A stretch of DNA of 64,000 nucleotides from Euborellia annulipes (Eukaryota > Arthropoda > Insecta > Dermaptera > Anisolabididae). Every line of letters starts with the position of its first letter. The first letter of the stretch is position 1. Location: assembly GCA_023213315.1 (NCBI GenBank), contig JAKCPI010015721.1, forward strand, positions 1 to 64,000. The letters run 5' to 3'. Shown here one piece after another: positions 55,944 through 64,000 of the stretch. Both the position numbers and the translations under genes were made by a program. Below the pieces are notes generated by a model. It made no database searches. It saw nothing but the letters and a program-made list of their open reading frames with translations, and was not told the origin of the DNA.

Positions 55944-56279
55944 CTTGCACATAACCTAACATCCTCTCTCTCTTTCAATGGTCGATTTCAAAAAATCTCT
56001 TTATAATTTGAGAGATTTTAATTGTCATGACAGAAAAATATGTTTTCATATAGAAATTATGATTATTTGTTTGTGAAATTCTTATTAAAACCATCAATAG
56101 TTTTTTATATTTGTTTTTTTGTTCACAATTATTAATTATTCAAATATTTAGTACACAAACTATATTTAAAGCTTTTGGTAAATATAGCAGCTACTTCGGC
56201 CAAGGACATGTCTTTTGTTCGGAGAATTTTATCCTCCACCATCCAGTACCTCCATGAGGGTAATCTATATATTAGGAAC
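54542..56279. other. AT-rich sequence with a Penelope terminal-repeat fragment and simple repeats
   Basis: About 55050-55175 matches the Penelope-like terminal repeat (GGATTCGGACC...AACAATGTTTCGTCCACTTG) with an internal deletion removing half of the hammerhead. (TA)n at about 55363-55388; (CA)n at 55901-55942; GCCAGCCAGCCAGCC near 55821. No gene is supported. Confidence 0.5.
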
Positions 56280-56497
56280 CAGGGGCGTATATATAAATTT
56301 TTTTCAGTGGAGGGGCTGAACTAAAAGATTTTTCTGCGGAAAATTTTTTATTTAAGAAACTAAAGTTTTCCATCTTGCGGAAAAATTTGTTGCGCTGATG
56401 TCTGTATATCCCTATATATGTATATGTGTTTGGGGAATTTCGGGGGGGGAGGGGGCGAGCCCCCTGGGCCCCCCTCCACTCCTTATATACGCCCCTG
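56280..56497. mobile_element. hAT-type MITE with 8-bp duplication
   Basis: Ends CAGGGGCGTATATATAA / TTATATACGCCCCTG, flanked by TTAGGAAC at 56272-56279 and 56498-56505. Non-coding, with a strong GC skew near its right end (GGGGGGGGAGGGGGCGAGCC). Confidence 0.88.
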
Positions 56498-57613
56498 TTA
56501 GGAACCAACAGAATATTGTAGTAAGTCCTTACTACAAGATCTACTAAGCTATCCACCTCTCTCTAATACAACTGAGTATTCGGTTTCGGTCAAAAATCAG
56601 CCAAACCTGAGTTTGAAAAGATGGGAAGCAGTTCGCACACAAACAAATTTGCCGCAAGCCTAGTGAGGGAAGGGAAAAATTATGATTTTCCCGGAAGGGG
56701 AAACAATTTTCCGCCCGACCGAAAAGAGACCTAAAAAAACACAGAAAAACACTGTTGGAAAGAGGCGGAAAATTTTCCGTCTACCCAAAAAAAAGGCAAA
56801 ATGATTTTCACAGAACGGGGAAAAAATTTCAAGTTTTGCTAGGGAAAAGGCAGAGGGAAAGATGAAAAAAAAAAGGTAAAATGATATCAATTTTGTATAG
56901 GAAATACAAGTTTCGATTCGAAACTAAGATTGCGGCCGAAATTCGGTTTCGGTTTTGATTGAAAATCCTGTTTCGGTCGGACTATTATAGAAATGATGGG
57001 ATAAAGAAATTGTTTGTTTTGTAAATAACAGGTATATTTTACTTAATACACGTTTCTGGACAAAATTAACTTACCACTTTAGTTTTTGAACATTATTCAT
57101 TTGAATAAAGTGTTTCAACATATAGATAACATATATTTTTTTTAATCTATTCAGAATCTAGACATTTTCCCGAGTAAAATGATATGTCACACATGTATCT
57201 ATGTTAAACATATTATTTTAAGTTGCACTTGGAGAATCTAGGTAATTGCCATATAAGGAAGTCGAAAAAAAAGCCAATGAAAATTTTTATTAAAATTATA
57301 AATACGAGATTTAAATTATTAATTAAATAATATTCTTTTCTAAACTTTATTTAAAAAATTTTTTGTTAAAATTTGATTTTAAAATAAATGCGAGATTTAA
57401 ATTAATTAAAAAATATTCTTTAAATTTTATTTATCAAATAAATAATTTTTTGTCTAATTATTATTTTTTTTCTTTTTTGTTTTAGGTAAGTAAACGTCAC
57501 AACTTTTATTCTGACGTCTTCCATTATTACGTATAAGTGAGTACTTTTTTTTTTTTTTAATAAATAAGAAAAAATTTTTAAAAAACCAAAAATATCAACT
57601 CCAAAACTTAATA
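56498..57613. other. Unassigned sequence, partly purine-rich
   Basis: About 56640-56890 has repeated GGGAAAATTTTCC-like phrases and CCGAAACCG-type phrases. About 57170-57235 is the ATGATATGTCACACATGTAT module also at 10130. No gene is supported. Confidence 0.4.
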
Positions 57614-59097
57614 GGGGAGACCGGGGCAGGTTGGCCCACGGGGCAGGTCGGCCCAGTCGCGATATTTCGCAGAATAATTGGACGATTGTGTTACGGATCA
57701 GAATGAAGGTTAATAGCACTGCCACACTCCTTCCGCCAAAACAACTATAGCGATCGGAGTAAATTCGCATGAGCTAGGATCATTTATTCGTTTTTTGCAC
57801 CTTGGAGTAAATTTTTATTAGTTGAATAAAATTGTTTTATCTACTTTTTGGTTACTTCGAGGATAAAAAGTGAGCACTATGTTTAAAGGTTAGAGTATAA
57901 GGATTATTTCTCCATGGCATTTTAATTAAAAAACCTCAACGGGATTTGTGCGGGATAAAAATTGTTTCAAATATGATATTGGGGCAGGTTGGCCCAAAAA
58001 TGACGGGGCAGGTTGGCCCACTCGATTTTTTGCCATTGTATGTATGAAACCGTTAAACCCTGTTTTATCTTTTCAATTTTAGTGGCAATGAATGATGTAA
58101 AAGTAACAAAATAAAAATATCGATGTTATACTGGCCGTCATTGAGAGTTTATTGGAGGAAATTTTGCATCATAAATGAGCACGTGTGTTTGTTTTTGGGA
58201 AATTGTTGATATATGAATATGTTCTTATTGTTTTCTAAAACGTTCTAGTTCTTTGAATATGTGTGGTTCGGGAAGATATGAAGTGTTTTCGCTTTTTTTT
58301 TTTTTTAAACATTCACACTTTTTTCCCATTCACACTCACATTCACACAGTCTTTTCGGTAACTCAGGCCATATAAGACTTTTACGATAACCGTTGTATTA
58401 ATAATTATATATTTTGGGGGTCCAGGCATTCTTATTTAAGCCATTTGGTATCCAAATGATAACCTCTACACGAAGCCCCGAGGGCTAAGAGATTTTTCAA
58501 AAGAGCACAAATTGAGCGTTGGGAGAGAAAAGTTGGGACCCTTGTTGGGATACTCTTTTTGCCAACTTGCCAAGCCCAAGTAAGGTGTCTGCAATGCTCT
58601 TCATAGCATTCTAACTCTCATCTCCAACCTCTGGACCACGGTTATAACAGTGATTCGTAAATATAAAAGAAAAACTGAAAAAGGAAAAGTTCTTGAAGTC
58701 ACGATATACTTTTTTTTGATTTAGTACTCACTTATTACTGAAACTGTTGCAATAACCAATTATAATTTAAAATAAACTTTGTGTGTTAAAATTAAGTTGT
58801 TTTAAATTATTTTCTTGCATTTTAATTCATATAAAAATAACAAATGCCTTCCGGGCTAACCTGCCCCGTGGTCCGGGCCAACCTGCCCCGACCACGGGGC
58901 AGGTTGGCCCACTCGAAATATTTTAGAAATAATTATTTTTTTTAATTTTAACATCAATTTAGGAGACTTTTACGATGACCATTTGGTAGCTTAAGGTTGC
59001 ACCAACATTTTAAAATAAAAACATAAACGAAAATGATTAAATAAAAAATTTTATAAAAGAAATAAAAATTAGTGGGCCAACCTGCCCCGGTCTCCCC
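57614..59097. mobile_element. TIR element with eight GGGGCAGGTTGGCCCA motifs
   Basis: Ends GGGGAGACCGGGGCAGG / CCTGCCCCGGTCTCCCC, flanked by TA (57612-57613 and 59098-59099). The motif lies at 57623, 57640, 57981, 58005 and 58896, and inverted at about 58853, 58874 and 59074. At the left end two copies are spaced exactly 17 bp. A SINE is inserted at 58292. No transposase ORF. Clustered subterminal motifs look like transposase binding sites. Confidence 0.8.
58292..58487 (-). mobile_element. SINE family B, internally deleted copy
   Basis: Shares the T-run, GGCCTGAGTTACCGAAAAGA body and CCTCGGGGCTTCGTGTAGAG head with 34259-34516. About 60 bp holding the B box is missing. Confidence 0.75.
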
Positions 59098-59099
59098 TA

Positions 59100-60329
59100 C
59101 ATCTTTGCTCATATAGGACCGAATTAAATGGCGGTTTTTTTTTTATGTGAAACAAAGAAGCTTGAGAATTTTTTTTTTTCATTATCTGATTTGCATTATA
59201 ATATACTTGCTTGGTATTTAAAACAAAAGAAAAAAAAAACTATTATCTTATCCTTTACATCTTCTTTCTAATTGTATTTTAAAACAATTATAATAAATGT
59301 GGATAAAATAGAAAAAAAAAACACATACATGTGTGTATGTATAAGGCCAAAGTGTCCCAAATTTCTAATTTCCTATATTTGTGAAAAAAATTATTTATTC
59401 TCTTTGATTTATAATTAATATTTTTATTTTCTTGTATATGGAGTATTAATTTTTAATGAAAAATTTTACTGATATAAATTATCTAACAAATTTTGTGGCA
59501 CAATTTTTTTTTTTTTTTTTTTTTTTCTGAACCCCTAAACGGATTGTCATGAAATTTGTTCAAGGCCTAGAGATTATTATAGCTGAATTTCAAAATATTT
59601 AATTCAAAGGAAGCTGAGAAATCCGTGGTTTACGATTATAATTTACCGCCCATTTTTCCCTGCCGGCTGATTAACTTCTCGTTTCAATACCTTCTTAGGC
59701 CCACTTAAGACTAGAAATATGGCAAAGCTCATTCCAATCCGATGAATAGTTCTAGAGATATAAAAAAAATAAAAAGCTACTCTCATTGTTTTGCATTTCT
59801 GGGGTCCTTTTGACCTGAAACGTAAAGAAATATAAAAAAAATTGATCGGGGTTAGATTTTTTACAATCATACTACTTTCCCCTTTTATTAAAATTACAAT
59901 ATTTTGTTAAATTAAAATTAAATAAACAAATTATACACTAGCTGATAAGTTTCAAAAGATTTTTATTTATATCTATATGTTTTTGGAACATATAATCTAG
60001 TGTATAATTTTTAATTTATTCTTTTTTTTCGAAACTTTTGTCAAGTTAGTAGAATTTAAAATTTTTTTTTTTTTTGTTTTATAAATTTTCATTACAATCT
60101 ATCAATGGCTTCCGGGGGGCTATCAACAGTTTTGTTTTTCCCGATTTTCAGCACAGTTTGGCGCTGACTAACAAAATGATCTTAGTGGCTTTTGTTCATT
60201 CTTCTTGCCAACCTCTCAGACCTTTTTGTCCCTTAAAAATCTATAAAAACGGATTTTCACAAATTTGCCCATAATGAGTGAGCAAGTGATTTATTTTATT
60301 TATAATACAAACCGGAGTTAAAATAAAAA
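59100..60329. other. AT-rich intergenic sequence
   Basis: T22 run near 59505-59526, GGCGCTGACTAACAAAATG near 60160. No gene or recognised element. Confidence 0.4.
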
Positions 60330-60540
60330 TCTGGTGTGACTGGCGCACAGCACACAACTTTCTCTTACCCTTCGGTAAGAGAAAGTTGTGCACCGTGCTG
60401 TTCACACCAGATTTTTTGTGTCGAGATATATTTAGTTTCCGCTAGCACCTTAGTTTCAAACTTGCATTTTAAATGTATATCCATCAAAATCTCGACATCG
60501 AATTTTTTGACATGATCGCAATACTTTCTCTCTATATATA
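60330..60540 (-). mobile_element. HP repeat, end-to-end deletion fragment (copy 15)
   Basis: A near-perfect 3' hairpin (60330-60413) is followed by ATATATTTAGTTTCCGC and then directly by the 5' third (ATCCATCAAAATCTCGACAT), ending ACTTTCTCTC. The core is deleted. Confidence 0.75.
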
Positions 60541-61688
60541 TTTTACCCAAAAATGTCGATTTGGGAGTCTTAAAATTTCGAAAAATCGCTTCTTAAATGA
60601 CGCCTACGCAATAAAAGTAATCTACATGCCAAATTTCATCTTTATAGGTATTATAGTTTAGGCTGGGCGTTGTCATCACTTAGTCAGTCAGTTCAGTCAG
60701 TCACAAGTCTCTTTATATATATAGAGATATAGGGTAAAAGGAAGTAAAAATCAAATTTTTCTCTATATAGCCTAAGGATAAGATTTCTATTTTAGGGTTC
60801 CAATTGAATACGTAATCAGAGGACAATAATAAGGAAAACAATTTTCAATTCAGAACAAGTGTTTAATGAGAATGGGGCTGGCTGGATGGCTATTCGTAGA
60901 ATATACGGTGTCCAATACAATATTACGCATACAAAATTTGATGCTGTCACTAAAATTTATTTCGAGGAATTTTCTATATTTTTTTGTTTTTTAATTTATT
61001 TATGAAATATGAAGTATAATTATACTACCAACCGTACGCTCTAGTTAGAAACATTATGTCTATGGATTATGAAAATTGAAAAAAAAAAAAAAAAAACTAG
61101 GTTATAACAAAAATCCCTAAATATGCCATATAATATGCAGTAAAAGTATTATTTAAATATGCAATTATTGATTATGAAAAACTAATCGTTTAATTTCAGG
61201 AGTATTGCGGAAGGAAATGGATTAGAAAAATAATTGAATATTTCGATTAACGAGGAGAAGTGGATATGAAAAATAATTCGCTTTTTCGCTCATTTAATAC
61301 AATTGTCGAGTTTCGGCCGATTTTTCCGGCTTATCAGGACAATTGTTATGAGCTTAGAGCCTCTTGGCAACTTCTGACTAGGTGTTCGATTATGGGAAAA
61401 AATAATTTGCTTATGGGAAAAATAATCGGATTATTACGGATAAATCGATTATTTCGGTTATGGGAAAAATAATCGATTATTTTCGATTATGGTGAAAATA
61501 ATCGATTATGAAAAAAATAATCGATTAAACTTTTTTTTTCTCTAGTAAAATTTCCATTTTTTCCTCTTGCAAAAATCATTTGACCTTTTTTTTTAAATTT
61601 TTTTTACCATTTTCCCCTCTAGCGAAACATTTATTTTCGTAAAATTTTCGTCTTTTCCCTCTTGTTGAATCATTTAATCTCAAGTTAA
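60541..61688. other. AT-rich sequence with an ATCGAT cluster
   Basis: Nothing coding. (CAGT)n-like TCAGTCAGTTCAGTCAGTC near 60682; imperfect repeats at 61388-61530 rich in AATCGATTA and TATGGGAAAAATAATCG. Confidence 0.45.
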
Positions 61689-61829
61689 CAACGCGGTGCA
61701 CAACTTTCTCTTACCGAAAGGTAAAAGAATGTTGTGTGCTGTTCGCCAGTCACACCAGATTTTTAAATTTATTGCCCAATGATTTTAGGCAGAAACTCAA
61801 GAAGGGAATTCGGCAAGCCGCACAGCTAG
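61689..61829 (+). mobile_element. HP repeat, 3' end with CTAG terminus (copy 16)
   Basis: Hairpin GCACAACTTTCTCTTACC...CCAGTCACACCAGA, then about 45 bp, a small stem CGGCAAGCCG and CACAGCTAG ending at 61829, next base T. This is independent support for the CTAG terminus seen at 8209 and 22956. Confidence 0.72.
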
Positions 61830-62001
61830 TTTTTATTTATGTATTAACTGTTATATCTAAAATGTTGCAAAGAGTCAGAGAATATAATTTTTTTTTTTTT
61901 TTAAATTTTAAATGAATAAATATGCAAAATTAATGTTTAATTTTTATTATTATTATTTTTTTTTTTTTGTACGTATCTATGATTACATGAGTGATTAGAT
62001 A

Positions 62002-62048
<47 letters not shown>

Positions 62049-62914
62049 ATTATTATAATAAAATGTGTCTGTCTTTAGTTTTGTCTAAGTCATGTTTATA
62101 TTATATTCAGTATTTGACAAGCAAGTCGAGGGGGGGGGGCAATCATTCTTAATCCAGATTATCTTTTAACAAAAGCAAATATATGTATAGTTTGTATTAT
62201 AAATCACATGTGTGCTTGAAGTGTGTGTGTGTGTGTGTGTGTGTGATTATAAAAAATGGCAAACAAATTTGTTTGAATATATTTTCCCCGCTGCCCGTGA
62301 CCCGCGGCTCAGAGAGAAGATTTTAGTTTCTGGGGTATCGGGTTCGCTTCCCGTTCGAAAATATATTTCATTTCAATTGACTGCTAATCAATTGAAATAA
62401 ATAGAGACGGTGTCTAAATGCTGGAAAGAAAAAATGTTTTTCCCCCATTGGCGCCACCATCGTTATTTCAAATATGGCGCGCAAACCATATAATACTGTA
62501 GTTTTCGTTTTTGGACCACTCAAAAAGTTCTTTTTTTTTATATATGAATAATTGAATTAGTAAAAATAAAATTTGACATTTTATAATCAAAAGATGTTTT
62601 TAATTTCACTATGAGTAAATCAATTAATTTAAAGTGAGAAAACAATTTAGCCCTTTTTTTGATCGCATTTGAAAATTTTTCAGTGAGTATTATTTGTTTA
62701 TATTCATTTTAGTTAATCAGTGAGTGTATAAATTTATAATTAAAAGAAAAAAAAAAATTTTGCCCTTTATAGACCCGAACCCGGGTCTGTCTATTGAAAC
62801 CCCGGTGTGTTACCACCTGCACCACCCTCTAATCCCCGCTTGTTTACATTTATTTACTTCTATATCAAGTTGATAATTGTTTATATAAACGAAATATTGA
62901 ATTAAAATGCTTTT
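61830..62914. other. Simple repeats and two tRNA-like stretches
   Basis: T43 run at 62005-62047; (GT)n at 62220-62244. At 62287-62356 a tRNA-like stretch has a perfect T-arm (CGGG-TTCGCTT-CCCG). At 62769-62829 on the - strand GGTGCAGGTGGTAAC and GGGTTCGGGTC resemble A and B boxes. Neither folds into a clear tRNA by eye. Both are probably SINE heads or decayed tRNAs. Confidence 0.35.
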
Positions 62915-63576
62915 TACTTTCTCTTACCCTATATATGAAATATATAGAGAGAAAGTATTGGATTCATGTCAAAAATTCGATGTCGAGATTTTGATGGATC
63001 TTCACGTTTTGAGGTCCCCTGAATCCAAAAAGTGGTTTTCGCGACATGGTCTGTCTGTGGGTGGGTGGGTGGGTGGGTGTGTCTGTGTTCAATTTTAAGC
63101 ATGAAGGAATTGAGCTATGAGGCTGAAATTTTATATTTAAGTTAAACACCCTTCTGGACCGGAAAAATAAGCTTTTAATCAAAATCGGCCAAAGAGTACT
63201 AGTACTTTACTGATGTACTTTTTCAGTTTTTTTCGATTTTCTCAAAATTTGCTCCAACGATTTTTTTTTAAATTCAAAAATCAATTATTTTTTAGATGCT
63301 CTTTAAAATGTATATTCTCATTTTGCGATTGAAATCTTCTGAAGACCACTTTACTCTTGTATTTCATAGGGAAGGATAGGAGAAATGGTTGCCATGGTAA
63401 CAAAATATAAATATTTTCCCACACTTATAAATTTTACATCTGAATTCCAATGTTCCGTACTGTAGGGAACTAAATATATGTCGACACAAAAAATCTGGTG
63501 TGACAAACACAGAACACAACTTTCGATTACCAAAGTTAAGAGAAAGTTGTGTGCTGTCGCCAGTCACACCAGATTT
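62915..63576 (+). mobile_element. HP repeat, copy 17
   Basis: Full length: ACTTTCTCTTACC at the 5' end, (GTGG)n at about 63056-63080, X-box palindrome at 63388-63401, 3' hairpin 63494-63574. Very close to copy 2. Confidence 0.86.
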
Positions 63577-63866
63577 TTATTTTTTTGCTGCTGCTACAAT
63601 TTATAAATTTTTTTTTAAATTTCCCCCTCGGCTGTTGAACTATCAATATTATATGGTTTGAGCGCCAAATTTGAAATAACGATAGTGGCGCCATTAGAAA
63701 ATATGGAAAAATCATCCGATACAATAAGCGGAGTTTATTTATTTTATGCTTATCGAAAAAGCTTGAAAGTCTTGGTTCGAGACCGGGAGACGCAATTTTG
63801 TCCAATCATGAACTCAGTTTTTTTTTTTTTTTGCTTTTTCTGACTGACAATTCTCGGTAACTTTAA

Positions 63867-64000
63867 GGGGGTTCAGGAGCGACTTCTAAACGTACTTTAA
63901 AAAAACTAGACTATTATAAGGAATTTTTCAATGCGGTTTTTTTTTTTTAATGAATTAAATTCATAAGAGATTATTGGGACATCGAGCTATAATTTTTTTA
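63867..64000 (-). mobile_element. TTAA-1 element, copy d, runs off the window
   Basis: TTAA (63863-63866), then GGGGGTTCAGGAGCGACTTC and the same interior as 16844 onward, up to the window end. The stretch 63577-63862 before it has a B-box-like GGTTCGAGACC at 63774 and a T14 run, with no gene. Confidence 0.75.

Noticed and set aside
63763..63800. tRNA gene suggested by GGTTCGAGACC
   Set aside because: No A box at the right distance and no cloverleaf by eye.

Overview
The window reads as AT-rich, repeat-saturated eukaryotic nuclear DNA. It has long A/T runs, many microsatellites, tRNA-derived SINEs, a Penelope-like retroelement and several families of terminal-inverted-repeat DNA transposons. 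It has no bacterial-style operons and almost no open reading frame above 120 codons. An arthropod is the most natural guess because this transposon mix is typical there, but nothing fixes a species. The only long ORF is a rearranged Penelope-like element at 25.2-27.2 kb. The best host-gene signal is a GC-rich promoter, 5' UTR and first coding exon at about 35.9-36.56 kb on the + strand. It ends in a GTGAGT splice donor and is followed by an intron-like tandem array. Two much weaker candidate exons are noted on the - strand, at 10.54-10.71 kb and 43.80-43.89 kb.

Layout. 1-2.9 kb: two tandem foldback elements. 3.2-14 kb: several copies of a roughly 650-bp hairpin-ended repeat (called HP here), a Transib-like element with an RSS-type terminus at 5.82 kb, a snapback hairpin at 7.3 kb, and an inverted pair of hammerhead-ribozyme motifs at 11.1 kb. 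14.5-22 kb: another hammerhead pair, TTAA-flanked elements (TTAA-1 and TTAA-2), Tc1-like MITEs, a composite TIR element holding a LINE tail, and a TA-flanked element (TA-1). 22-31.6 kb: a Helitron-like HP copy with a CTAG end, the Penelope-like element, a hammerhead pair, and TTAA-1 interrupted by TA-1. 33-36 kb: HP interrupted by a SINE, a second SINE family, another HP copy, and the host promoter/exon. 36.7-39.4 kb: a tandem array hit by a hAT MITE, a SINE and a TIR element that itself holds an HP fragment. 40-54.5 kb: TTAA-2 copies, HP copies (one interrupted by TA-1), a roughly 145-bp tandem array, further hammerhead motifs and a 68-bp loopless palindrome. 56-64 kb: a second hAT MITE, a 1.5-kb TIR element with internal GGGGCAGG motifs, more HP copies, and the start of another TTAA-1 element running off the window.

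How it fits together. The window is a stratigraphy of nested insertions, and at least six are dated by exact target-site duplications. The most distinctive family is HP. Its 5'-terminal 13-mer ACTTTCTCTTACC reappears inside a long hairpin at the 3' side, an asymmetric terminal inverted repeat. Most long copies carry a palindrome matching the RFX X-box (GTTGCCATGGTAAC), several seed a GT/GGGT microsatellite at one fixed position, and three copies end in a Helitron-like CTAG. A second theme is hammerhead-ribozyme signatures (CTGANGA...GAAAC) in Penelope-type terminal repeats, repeatedly arranged as outward-facing inverted pairs. Family names HP, TA-1, TTAA-1 and TTAA-2 are labels used only in this annotation.
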